From Symbiodinium natans (lineage: Eukaryota > Sar > Dinophyceae > Suessiales > Symbiodiniaceae): a DNA stretch of 21,803 bases. The DNA is taken from the NCBI GenBank assembly GCA_905221605.1, contig CAJNDS010001352.1:1-21803 (forward strand), read 5' to 3'. Under the pieces are notes generated by a model. That model saw nothing but the letters and a program-made list of their open reading frames with translations, did no database searches and was not told the DNA's origin. A program made the translations under genes and the position numbers. Positions 10,011 through 20,023 of this stretch are shown piece by piece. Each line of letters begins with the position of its first letter. The stretch's first letter is position 1.

Positions 10011-10839
10011 GAGAATTGCTCCGGGAATCCTGGCAGGATCAGAAGTGCCGCGCGCTTCTTTCACAGTCGTCGCCGCCGGTGTTACTTCTGGACCCAAGTC
10101 TGAGCTTATCGGTAGTGATGCAGGGAGGCATGCAGGTGGGCGGGTGTTTCCAGGTTGGGCAGTTGGGTGTTGCTCCCATTTCAAACAGTCTGCTGCCTGA
10201 GCCCTGCACATTGCAGGAGTTGAACAGCAAGCACACATTCAATATGCTCGATCCCGTGCTTTGCCGTCGCCCCAGACATCTTCAGCTCGTTGCATTGGGC
10301 TGCACGTCTGAACTCGAGCCAACGGTCGCCCTCACATGGTGTATGTTTGTTTCAGAAGCATGTGCAGCTTGGAAGTCGGCTCAGACTTTTCAATGCAGGT
10401 TCTTCGGATCCAACGCACACGACACAAGTTGGAGCATGAACTACGACACGAAGTGCTATCAAGCGCCGTTGTTTCACGCGCAAACACGGGCATCCATGTT
10501 CCGGGTTCCAATGCAACCTTAGTGTGGACCAAAGCTGAAGCTGGTGGATTCCTTGCCCTTAGCCAAGTATCGGAGAATTCAGTCCCTGGCGGTTCTTCGC
10601 TACCCATGGGCAACGCGGTGAAGCGGCCTGCGAACGGAAGAATCTGGCCAGAGATGCCTTTCGTGCAAATGCCACAGCCGTGGCCTCCTGTTGTCAAACT
10701 TCTTGGGTTTTCAAGCCGTCAGGAGGCCAATCTCTTTGCAAGTATTGAAGGCATCTGGGGATGTAGGCATTCATAAGCAGGCTTAGCCAAGAGGGCTCCT
10801 CATGCCAGGGACCTGGCTTTGCTCATCAGCCACTGCTTA

Positions 10840-10894
10840 TGTTTGTTTGTTTGTTTGCTTTGTTTGCTTGCTTGCTTGTTTGCTTGTGTGTGTG
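10840..10894 (+). repeat. (TTTG/CTTG)n microsatellite
   Basis: A run of TTTG units passes into CTTG units and ends in TGTGTGTG. It is a simple tetranucleotide repeat. Confidence 0.9.
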
Positions 10895-11589
10895 AACCAC
10901 CTTGGTACACAGCTGCAGCGGGGTCACGCCCCACGAGCAACTACATTCATCATGTTTGCACAGGATTCAGGGCTTGGCTCTCTTCCATCAATTTGACAAA
11001 GGGAAGAAGATACTCAGCGCTTCCTACCCATCTGCATAAAGACGTTTGTGACATCTTCGAATCGTGCAAGTTGCAATTGCACTGCTTGAGTTATCCGCAT
11101 GATGCAACGTGTTTATACCAAAAGTCCCCAATGAGACAGTGCTGCTGTCGCGCCGAGTTGTCTTTTACGAGATGTCCGAGTCTTTTCGTATGAGATGTCT
11201 CGATGCAAACGACAAGGATAAGCACGCAGACACGTACAAGGGCTCGATATGCTCGACAGTCGCCACCTTCCGGTAGGAAATGTTTCTTGCTGCTTTTTAA
11301 CTGACATCACCGTGCCGTTTTGCTAGCTGCTAGCATGGCTTTCCAGATTTCATGGTTCATTTCGTCCCAGCTCATGTGGATTGAACACTTTTTGGATTTT
11401 GGCCAGATTCTTGTCGTCCTCATTGGCCGTTGGATCTTCTTTCCCACAGCACTCTTAGGAAAAGGGTTTGTTGCTGTTTCTTTTCATCCATGTATGTGTC
11501 TCGCGTTATTCACAGCGCACTGTCAGCCGGGGGCCTTCCCGGGGCGCCCCAAGGCCCCTCCCCCCAGGCATCCCAGCGTGGGTTCCAAG

Positions 11590-14032
11590 GCACGTCGTTG
11601 TTGTGGCTGGACCTCCTGCAGCAGGGAGCCTTGAATGTAAAGAGATGTTTGCAGACGCTACTTTTGCTATGTACCACTATTGCGGCAACTAGCCTTGAAC
11701 CTCCAATCATGCGATGTCTTAGCGTCCTTCGCTCACTCCATGCCAAACTATCAGCTCAGGAAAGGCTCGCTATGCGACGGCTTGGAGAAGCGTTATGGCT
11801 TGGTCCACATATCACCAGGGCAGCTTCTACGAGAGGAGGTGGAGCGGGAGAACGATCTTGGGCGCAAGGCCGGTACGTGACTGTGCACGGTAGTGGTATG
11901 TCCGCCATGTCCCAGGTAGCTCGGGATGTTTGAAGGGATGTTTGGGGCTAAGGGAAATGCTCGATGAGGTGCATCAGTTCATGATGGAGGGCAAGTTGGT
12001 TCCTCACGAGCTGGTGATGAGCATCATGAGAGAGCGCATGAGCAAACCGGATATTCTCACGCGAGGATGTTTGTTGGACAACTTCCCTTTAACAGCCGGC
12101 CAGGCATCTACATTGGTGGGCAACATGCGCGTGGACCAAGTGTTGCTGGTGAAGGTCCCGGACGAAGAGCTCCGGTTACGCTCCCTAGAGCGCCGGATTG
12201 ATCCTCTGACTGGAAGGATCTACCACCTGACGTTTCGACCACCACCGAGTGACCAACCCCAGGTGGCGCAGCGTTTGGTCCAGCGGAGTGACGACCAGGA
12301 AGAGTTGGTCTCCAAGCGCTTGGAGACTTATAAGCGTCACATCGAGACGATTCTACCTTTCTTTAAAGACAAGGTGGTCTCCGTTGATGGAACGAACTCT
12401 CCGGCAGAAGTTCTGGCCGAGGCATGCCAGGCCATGGACCAGTTGGAATGGACAACCAGCGACCTGCCGTACTTTGGGAACGTGGCCTTTGCGGGTCCAT
12501 TTTCAATCCAGCAGGCACGGCGAGCTGGCTTCTACTCGCCTGATAATCCACCGGAAGTGGGTGACCAGGTCGTATGTTTCCAACGTGGGGCAAACTGGCA
12601 GCGTCGTGGCCAGGTTGAGGACATCTCTGAGACCGTCAGTGAAGGCAGTGGGCTTCGCAAGGGGCATGAGGGGATGCTGGTGACCTTGTCAACAGGCACG
12701 GGCTCCTTCACCTGCTGGTCTGCATTCTTGGCGCCCGTCAACGACAAGGAATACTCATCCCTTTGTACTACACATGGACTGCTCTCCTCGCATTTTGCCA
12801 GTTTGTACCCGTGCAGCAAGGGTGTTGGAGATGTGGAGTTTGTTTCAAAGGAGGCTGCAAGATGGAGCCTGGAGAAGTGGCTGAGCAACCTTGAAGATGC
12901 TGACGGCGAGCCCTTTGAAATCGATGCTTCCAAGTTGCAGTCCTTGCTTGAGCTCTTCGACTCCCATCAAGATGCATCACTCTACTTGTATACTACGCAT
13001 CAGAAGTTAGGCCAGAGGGTCACTCTGAACACCGGCCAGGACTACTCACTGTACTATCGCGCGCTTAACAATACACTGAACTGTGACGCACGAAGCAATC
13101 TGGAGAACGCCATGCCCCTGATTCAGCGCATGGTGTACCTTCTCCTCTACGATGAAGAGAATGGCTCCAAACGTATCCACGAAGGAGGTCGGGTGTGGAA
13201 GGGCGACACGCAGAGGCCCGTTCCATTAAACATGCAAAAGCTCAGGGAGGCAATGCGTCTGGACCGTTTTGTCCGCTTTCGCCAGTTCCAGAGCACAACG
13301 CGAGAAAAGACTTTGGCAGAGAAGTATCGTGCGAGGGAGGATGGCAAGGGCTACCTCTGGACCATCGACATCCCTCCAGGCTTCTGGGGAGCGCGAGATA
13401 TCCAGGACCCTTATCCGTTGATGTGCGAAGTGACGAAGTGTTTCTCTCGAAGTTTTCCCCACCTTCGGTGTGGGGTTGTTAGATGTTGTTAGATTTTAAA
13501 CTCAACTCTTCTCCTCGCCCTAAACGCTTCTCCTCGCCCGGTCTACTCCTAGAGACTCCCTGGAGTGCCCAACCCCGGAAACTCCCTGGAGTGCCCCAGA
13601 GACTCCCTGGAGTGCCCAACCCCAGAGACTGACTGAAACGGCCACCAGAGACTGGACCGCAGAGTCTCCCTGGAGTGCCCAACCTCAGAGACACCCTGAA
13701 ATGCCCGACCCCAGAGGCTTCCTGGAGTGCCCAACCCCAGAGTCTCCCTGGAGTGCCCACAGGGGATGTTCGAAGTAAAATGGTTTTGTTGTCTTTTTTT
13801 CTAGTTGTGAGGCGAAACGTCGATCTAAGTCGGGACTGTCTCCCAACCTTCACAGGACATCTCCTGGAAGGAGAAGGAAAGCGAGACGCTCTTCCCGCCC
13901 TACTCTGCCTTCCGGGTTCAAAGCCTTGACGAGAGCGGCTGCCATCTGCTGGCCGTGGTTGCCTTGCCAAGAACAAAGTACTCGTATCGTTTGTCTGCTT
14001 TTTCCGCAACTTCTGTCGACACATTAGATTGA
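11590..14032 (+). CDS. Adenylate kinase-like / ADP-ribosyltransferase-like fusion protein (5' end unresolved)
   Basis: The proposed exons are 11590-11625, 11760-11868, 11969-13405 and 13856-14032 (TGA 14030-14032), giving about 585 residues plus an unknown N-terminus. Numbered from HVVVVAGPP: the P-loop GPPAAGKGS is at 7-15, then the NMP-binding region HISPGQLLREEV, EGKLVPHELV and LLDNFPLT, the LID SLERRIDPLTGRIYHLTF, and the RLVQRSDD...KRLETY closing helices. The short LID resembles plant plastid adenylate kinases. Next come an SH3-like stretch (PPEVGDQVVCFQRGANWQRR, about 12550-12610) and an unassigned region. The C-terminus has ART features: YYRALNNTL, RVWKGD in place of YRG (Lys at 13199-13201), FQSTT (Ser at 13292-13294), and ESE (13877-13885) followed by LFPPYSAFRVQ. 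Kinases of this family move phosphate between NTP and NMP; ARTs transfer ADP-ribose from NAD+. Whether either half is active is unknown. The first exon has no in-frame ATG, so the start lies upstream. The large exon alone proves the fusion. Confidence 0.82.
11626..11759 (+). other. Inferred intron 1 (GA-AG), splits the P-loop
   Basis: Removing this 134-base segment joins GCAGCAGG to GAAAGGCTCG and restores GPPAAGKGS with the essential P-loop Lys; read through, the frame gives GPPAAGSLE and loses it. The donor is GA and the acceptor AG is followed by G, both known in Symbiodiniaceae. A GT donor 11 bases downstream would not restore the motif. Confidence 0.75.
11869..11968 (+). other. Inferred intron 2 (GC-AG), inside the NMP-binding domain
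   Basis: Splicing AAG|GC to AG|GTGCATCAG gives GRK-VHQFMMEGKLV, the exact length of the family's GKRAKEHMEKGQLV-type segment. Other choices, such as a GT donor at 11877 with an acceptor ending at 11952, keep the frame but add residues. The existence of an intron here is clear, because the upstream frame stops at 11878-11880; its exact ends are less sure. Confidence 0.6.
13406..13855 (+). other. Inferred intron 3 (GA-AG), before the ExE exon
   Basis: Removing these 450 bases joins GFWGARDIQ to DISWKEKESETLF, restoring the usual spacing between the ART RDI-type segment and the ExE motif. Read-through instead ends in a cysteine-rich tail at 13492. Both ends read CAG|GAC, so a six-base direct repeat brackets the intron. 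A minisatellite fills its middle. Confidence 0.75.
13551..13760 (+). repeat. Minisatellite of about 26-base unit inside intron 3
   Basis: About eight diverged units are built around CTCCCTGGAGTGCCCAACCC and CAGAGA(C/G). Units vary by substitutions and by shortened spacers; one block near 13630-13660 is degenerate. Confidence 0.9.
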
Positions 14033-14489
14033 AAGTTTGATGCCTTGAATCAGCCATAACTCACCCTAATCTGCCGCAATTAGCCGCTGCCAGGATCGTC
14101 GAGCCGAGCTCTTCAGTCGAGCAGAGAGACACGGCCTGCGTGGATCAGCAGTGGAGCTTCTTGAGTACTAAGACTTCCGATTTCCTGCCTGGCGACGTGC
14201 CTGGTGTGGTAGATTGTGAGTGGAGACGATGAAGGTCGATCAATTGCAGTCTGACCCAGTTTCACTTGTACCATATATAGCCAAATCTAGCCTCGGACTA
14301 AATGAGCCTGGCAACGCATCCGCAAGACAGAGCTCTTTGATCCTTTGAGTTGCCATTCTCAGATTCCCAGTCCGAGGTCATCATGTTAATGACTCACTGC
14401 CTGATTGGCGATTTCGCTTCACATTCTATACACAGATTGGAGCCAGTTCACTGATCAGAGGTGGAGAAAGGTTGTGTAAGGACCAACGG

Positions 14490-14523
14490 CGTGAGATGTG
14501 AGATTCTCACTGCTGGTCTCACG
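14490..14523. other. Nested palindrome
   Basis: An outer CGTGAGA/TCTCACG pair (14490-14496 and 14517-14523) encloses a near-perfect inner palindrome, GTGAGA-T-TCTCAC (14498-14510). The same GTGAGA word is used in both. It is a possible cruciform or a folded repeat fragment. Confidence 0.5.
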
Positions 14524-15097
14524 AGCAAATATTCCAGAGCGTGTCCGTGCCCATGGTTTCTCCCAATATCAGGTTTAGAATCCAGTCTGCGTGCTTCTAG
14601 CTGAGCTCGTGAATGGCACGCACAGACACAAGTATCCATGCCAGAAGGGCCACTTCTCATGGTGAGGTACGGACTTCCTGTACATGATGGATGCTTACCA
14701 ACTGCATATGTCCCGCTGCAAGAGCAGGCCCATTGCCTGAGAGTGCCGAGGGCTGGCTCAGTTGTGTGCAAGTTGTGAGTGATGCACAGCATCTCCGATG
14801 CTGAATATCTAAGAATTGTATCTGTTACAAGTCATTGGAAATCCTCCTCTGCCTCCGAATGGAGAGGAATGCAATGCCGCTGGCAGCTGTCTTGCAGGGT
14901 GCGGGACCTCACCTTTGCCCGGGAGGCCACCAACAACCCCGACCCCTCATGTGTCTCGTAGCTGCTCAAGGGTTGCGAGTGCTTTTGATGGCAGGCAACC
15001 ATCACCCCGTGGCTCCTCCGGGAGCCACGCCCTACCAGATGGCCTCACACGCTTCGTCATCCTTGTTCGTTGTGCGGATGAAGGCCCAGATGCGGCT

Positions 15098-15117
15098 TGT
15101 TGACGCATGTTGACGCA
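15098..15117 (+). repeat. Perfect 10-base tandem duplication
   Basis: TGTTGACGCA occurs twice in immediate succession. It belongs to the same set of short duplications. Confidence 0.9.
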
Positions 15118-15736
15118 TCTGTGTTAGGATGAGGACACAGTGGAGGAACTCTAGACTCTAGACTCCATGTTGTGTGTCGCTTTTTCGTAGACAGGAGTTG
15201 TCGATTCCAAGCGTCGTGGCGATCACTGGCAACGCAATCGGCGGAGGAGTGGCCGTGTGAAGTGCTCAGTCTCTGGGCACATGTGACCTGTACCAGTCAC
15301 TTGCGAATGCTTCACGAATGTTCACTGTCCCTGGCTCCTCTTCTACTGATTCTACTGACCTCATTGGCATGAGTGCTGCCACGACACTAGCCTTCAGCCT
15401 TTGGGCCGTGTGACATCGCAGCTCTCCTGTCTCAGAGCCGAATTGTAAGATGTTGCATCGAGCTCTTGTTGGATTCAAACGTTGCAGGGAAGTTGTGTGG
15501 ACGCTGAGCTCGCATGTGGTAGCTAAGTCAGTGGTAATCAGCGGTGGGATCTGCTTGCCCCCAACTTCTCCACCGAGGTCGCTCAACTGCACGGAGCGTG
15601 TGATTGCCCAGAATGGCAGCGCAGCCTTCGGCAACATCAGCCGAGGCCTCCAAGTAGGCGTTGGCTTCAGAGACCTTCGTAGCTTGCAAGCTCTGGTATA
15701 TCCTGATCCAGAGTTTTCACATTCTCACACCCGGAA

Positions 15737-15770
15737 GATGCTAAGTTTCATTAGATGTTAAGTTCCATTA
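15737..15770 (+). repeat. 17-base tandem duplication, two mismatches
   Basis: GATGCTAAGTTTCATTA is followed directly by GATGTTAAGTTCCATTA. It appears to be an older member of the same kind of two-copy tandem duplication seen elsewhere in the window. Confidence 0.8.
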
Positions 15771-15990
15771 CGCATTGTCAAGTTGTTAAATGGTGCAATG
15801 TCCTGCTTTGCTCATGATGTTGACATGTTTCCCTATGCAACACGATGCAAAAAACCAAGATCATCGCTAAATCATGTGCGCCCGTGGGCCAGGTGCGTGT
15901 CCGATCATGTTTCTGTCGAAGCACCTCCCGCAACATGTAGGGCTTACGGCTGCGTGACTCGCCTCTGAAGGGAAGGATTCGTAGATTGGC

Positions 15991-16091
15991 TTTGGGTGGT
16001 TTGGGTGATTTGGGTGATTTGGGTGATTTGGGTGAATTGGGTGATTTGAGGGATTTGGGTGGTTTGGTGATTTGGGTGATTTGGGTGATTG
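15991..16091 (+). repeat. 9-base minisatellite, GGGTGATTT type
   Basis: About eleven near-perfect GGGTGATTT/GGGTGGTTT units run in tandem, with one GGGTGAATT and one GAGGGATTT variant. The period of nine keeps the antisense frame open as a repeated N-H-P peptide, which is an artefact of the repeat. Confidence 0.92.
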
Positions 16092-16667
16092 GTCCATTGG
16101 TACTGCAACAAAGCTGATGCTTGGCTTCATCCTACCGGACGCCTCACATCAGACATTCTTGCGGTATGACTGGAGATTAAGCTCCTTACGTGCGGCCGCC
16201 GCAAAAGATAGTTGCTTTACGTGGGCAGTTCCTGTGGTTGGCGAACTGCCGGGGGGCAGAGTCTGACTGCACTGGCTCAGGATGGACATCTACCTCACTG
16301 ACTCTACAGTTAGTGCCGTTGCTGTTCAGAAGGCCGGAGCTCTTCGATGCTTGTGGCGGATTGAGGTTTTCTCTTGTCGCTTGGAATGGTTGCCGTGTTG
16401 GGCAAGAATTTTGCGTGAACACCTGGAGGGACTGGATTCCGACTTGGGGGTTCCGATGGCTTAGATGTTCTGCTCAAAACGCCGGGAGGCTGGAATGGCA
16501 GCTCGTATCGGTGCCGACAATAAGCTGCTTGCCTGCATCAGCTGTCACACGGTGTTCTCACTCTCCGTTAGACCCAAGTTATGCGCCAGGACAACAAAGG
16601 CAACTGCCTTGGCGCTTGTCAGCAGCTCAGCACAGAGAGCCCTGGATCCCTCGTCCTTTGTTGGGGG

Positions 16668-16704
16668 TGGGGCAAGTGGGGCAAGTGGGGCAAGTGGGTA
16701 AGTT
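16668..16704 (+). repeat. 9-base minisatellite, GGGGCAAGT type
   Basis: About four GGGGCAAGT units, the last degenerate (GGGTAAGT). It has the same nine-base period as the larger array about 600 bases upstream but a different unit. Confidence 0.85.
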
Positions 16705-17002
16705 GGGGAGCCATTCTAGAAGTGCTTGGAGGGCGAAGATCTACAGTAGGCCACGGGGACGAGTTCGGAAGATTTTTTGGCGGCGAAAGATGCTTGTCGG
16801 GGTTGCCCACCAAAGGGCAAGACGAGTTCCGAGGCGAAGACCGAAGACTAGTTTGAATCGATTATGTACAGCATGGTTCCATCTCAGTGTGTGGAGTCCC
16901 TGATTAGGAAGTATCCGAGGCGATTTGTGGGCACCAGACTTCAAAGACCCGAGATCTCTGCCCAAGTGAAAAAGAGACACAATCCGAAGTGTTGCTACAT
17001 AC

Positions 17003-17032
17003 ATTTTTGGGGCCTGCGATATTTTTGGGGCC
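17003..17032 (+). repeat. 12-base direct repeat ATTTTTGGGGCC
   Basis: ATTTTTGGGGCC lies at 17003-17014 and again at 17021-17032, offset 18. It is a short two-copy repeat in noncoding DNA. Confidence 0.75.
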
Positions 17033-18594
17033 AGTCAGAAGAGGTGAAGACGATTGGCGGTGGGAGTGAACAGGAATCTGTAAAACAGCTTCAGACAGAA
17101 GCGCCAACAGTGAAAGAACGTGAAGCCTTCAAGCATCTACGCAGCGGAAACAGTCCTTCAAGATTAGGTTTCATCGAGCAAAAGAGCAAAAGAGGCTCTG
17201 GGCGAAGAGGAATGTCCGAAGAGAGCTTCAACATAAATAGACTTCGACATATCGGCTTCAACTCTTCACTAATCAGAGAAAGAGTCTCGAGCAAGCGAGC
17301 GCTTAAGTGGGGGAAGTGGCGAAGCTGGACCCCCCTCTGTCGGCGTGTCCCTGCGTGATTTTTTTCTGCCAGGCACGCAAGATGGCCTCGTTTCCCACTG
17401 CGCGCTTGGCCGTGACGGTGCAGCCATCCCTGTCGGCCCACACCTTGGGGAATCATTCGGTGAAGCCCGTTGCTGTTCAATGTCGCTGCATCGCAAGAAG
17501 TGGGTTGCGCTCACTTGAAACGATTCTATTCCCTGCTCGCCGGGCCTCCTAGAGAACTTTCAGAAAGTCACAAAACCTCCAGAGGATCCCACTCATCCTT
17601 GCAGTGCCCATCTCAAAATAACAACAAGTCATATCTGACTACTCAGATCCAACGCTACGACGATGAGGCCTGTTTGCCAGTGGTGTGTTCCTATGCCATG
17701 AGTGGATGTGTCTCTAACTCAGTTTTGTGCCTAAATCCGACCATATTATATTGTTTGGGACTTCAGCTGCTTCCGCTTTACCCCATGCCCTGAGCCTTAC
17801 ATGTCTTTCCTGGCCTGGAGAAGACAGAAGTCTGTCCGCAGGCGTATGGCATTTACACCTGCAGCCGGACGGGTCAGATGATATTTCCTGGCCTGTGGCT
17901 CGGGTTGCTGTCCAGTGCTAGCATTGTGGATGGTTCTTTAAGACAAAGTGCACGATGCAGGCTCGAAGGACAGCATGTCTGTGTGCGCACGTATGCGTGA
18001 GCAAGCTTGCGCACAGCCATACATGTGCAGACAGGCGCAGACGCACCTTCTTGAAGCCAAGTTCAGCTGTTAAACCAACACGCATGTTGCAGCCTGCGTG
18101 GTTGGCAAGTCAAGTTTCTAGGCTCCTGCTCATTGGGCCAGAACATTGCAAATCGCATGCATTGCTTCCTTAGCTTTTGCAGCATGCCCACTTCAAGCGT
18201 GATCCCAACCAGTCAGCAAAGCTTGAAGTTCCTCAGCAAAAGTCGCAAAAGCACCACAGCCGAGGGCAGAAGAGAAATGATTGAGCTGAGCTGCTTTGTT
18301 GTACATACAGCCCGGGGCCCAGCAGCTACCCGAAGTTGTCTCCTCATGAGAGTAAGCCGCGAATGAACAGTCTTGACGGTGATGTGTGATGGCTTGAATG
18401 ATGTCTGCGATGAACTCGGCTGTCCACTGCTTAGACAGTGAATGAGAGACACGTGAATCATAGCTTCGAGGTGATGCCATGACTAGGGGTGCCGCTTCGC
18501 CAGGAAGGCTCGAGATCACATCAGGGACAAAGCCACGGTCATGAGCACAGAGCCTTTGTGCCTCATGGCAGAGCTGAAGCGTTTCGCGCATCTG

Positions 18595-18638
18595 CAGCTG
18601 CTAGCAGCTGCTAGCACCACCTCGAGCAACTCGAGCAA
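18595..18638 (+). repeat. Two neighbouring tandem duplications, 10- and 9-base units
   Basis: CAGCTGCTAG is doubled at 18595-18614, and CTCGAGCAA is doubled at 18621-18638, six bases later. Each is a perfect two-copy duplication. Confidence 0.9.
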
Positions 18639-20001
18639 CTCAGAGAGGAATTCTGGGGCTCACGTGGAACAGTGTGTCATGGCGCCCTCATGTTCCTTCA
18701 GCTTCGTCAACTCACCACGATGTGCGTTGCACCTGGACTACACCGGGATGCGGAGTTGAAGTCCGGCGAAAGGAACTATGATGACCAAGCCCGGACACTG
18801 AATTTCTCTACGGTCCAGGTCTTCGGTTCTCCTACTCCTTGCTTGAAAGATGACTGGCAAGTGAGCTGCCCAGAGGACAGAGCATGGAGATACTGTGCAT
18901 TGCTGGAGTTCTATGCTCTCGTGATGAGTGTGGCTTCTCTGCCAGTCTGCAAGGAGAATGCTAGAACATACCAGAATATGCCGGGGACTGATTTTGCAGA
19001 CGTTGCATGACTTTGAAATCCACAGCAGTAGGTTGCATCTTGCCCATTCTGGGAAAGATGCAATTGATGATGAGGAGATTCTACGCGAGTGTGAAGTTCA
19101 GTGCGAGAGTTGGTGGTTGCCAGCAGCTGCATGAGTGCACCATGGATTTGCAAATGGCGTTCGGCTTGAACTCACTGAGAAGAACAAGCGCAAGAGGAAG
19201 GACGACCCGACAATGCCGAAGAAGACGATGCAGAAATCCTGCAAGAGCTTCAGTGCGGGCAATCAGGCATGTTGACGCCATTCAGAACTGGGTGAACCGG
19301 TATCTGCAAGACAAGGCGTTGTGGCGTGATGTCGTGTTCAGCCACCACTCGTGTTGAAGAAGACGTGACAGTGTCATGAAACCTGTGCGATCTTCGTGGT
19401 CGGTGTGTTTTTCAGTTGAAGAAAGAAGGAGTCTGAATGCTCGAAAACTGTGGTTGCAACATTTGCGACCTTCTGGAGAAGCCGGCCGACAAGAAAAGGA
19501 ATTGTCAGCGTTCAGGACTTTTTGTTGACCACAGGTGTCCGTTGTTAGCTAGCTGCCGCTACAAAGGGCAGGAATGCACGAGTGACGGAGGCCTTCTTTG
19601 CAGGACTAAGCCCAAAACTCTGCGCTTCCTAGAGTGAGCCCCATTGTCACCCAATGCCACTTAAGTGATTAAACCGGTGCTGGGTTTCACAATCTGAGCA
19701 CTACTATATGCATTACTCTTTTGCTGACTCAGCCAAGAACTCTGCGAACTTGACCGCTTGCAGGTCAGCGCTCGCGAAGCACGTGAACGATCGCTCTTTC
19801 GTGTTTCAGACCATCGAGTGTTAATCCTAGGTTTGACCGCAGTGAAAGAAATTGTGAAGACATGACTCCGTGTCCTTCTTTCTCGTAGACTTCAAAAGGT
19901 GTCGCAGGAATGCGCAGAGCCACAGCGAGAGAAAATTGAGGATCCTCTTGCTCTCTTGCGCGTTTGCTGCAGAGTAATCAGAATGAGCATGCAGGTACAC
20001 G

Positions 20002-20023
20002 TGCAGTATGAATGCAGTATGAA
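20002..20023 (+). repeat. Perfect 11-base tandem duplication
   Basis: TGCAGTATGAA occurs twice in immediate succession. It belongs to the same set of short duplications. Confidence 0.9.

Larger units (their letters stand above)
7051..11589. other. Stretch without a supportable gene
   Basis: Open frames here are short, overlap on both strands and show no domain I recognise. The longest is a 176-codon + strand frame at 9992-10522 that begins with TTG; it competes with an antisense frame and has no motif. Upstream exons of the kinase-transferase gene could be hidden in the last 1-2 kb, because that gene's first visible exon lacks an in-frame ATG, but none can be pointed to. Small repeats inside are listed separately. 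Confidence 0.6.
14033..15736. other. Stretch without a supportable gene
   Basis: This probably starts with the 3' untranslated region of the kinase-transferase gene. A GC-richer block at about 14820-15110 is open in more than one + frame and 15266-15637 is open on the - strand (123 codons), but neither shows a domain. A 9-base inverted repeat (CCTCGGACT 14291-14299, AGTCCGAGG 14369-14377) and a nested palindrome at 14490-14523 are the only structures. Confidence 0.6.
16092..18671. other. Stretch without a supportable gene
   Basis: Several + strand frames of 60-240 codons occur (the longest at 16190-16903, overlapped by others and crossing a tandem repeat), but none has a recognisable domain and most are lined by antisense frames of similar length. 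Short repeats inside are listed separately. Confidence 0.55.

Noticed and set aside
9992-10522. 176-codon + strand frame
   Set aside because: It starts at TTG right after a 10-base doublet, shows no domain, and competes with an antisense frame. It could hide an upstream exon of the fusion gene but nothing supports this.
10840-10894. Telomere-like or functional repeat
   Set aside because: TTTG/CTTG units are a plain microsatellite and do not match the TTTAGGG telomere type.
11468-11692. Start of the fusion protein at TTG 11468
   Set aside because: The frame is right for the P-loop, but there is no ATG and the leading residues look unlike a protein start; an upstream exon or a nearby acceptor is more likely.
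13859-13929. tRNA-like GGTTCAAA box near the end of the gene
   Set aside because: The bases code for the ART FRVQS segment and no cloverleaf can be folded around them.
13479-14057. 192-codon - strand frame over the minisatellite
   Set aside because: It is antisense to intron 3 and the ExE exon, and its length comes from the tandem repeat, which translates as a repetitive GTPGSLWG-like peptide.
15991-16091. CRISPR-like array
   Set aside because: The units are contiguous nine-base repeats with no spacers, in a eukaryotic context.
16190-16903. 237-codon + strand frame
   Set aside because: It runs through a 9-base minisatellite that keeps frame by its period, and the rest has no recognisable similarity.
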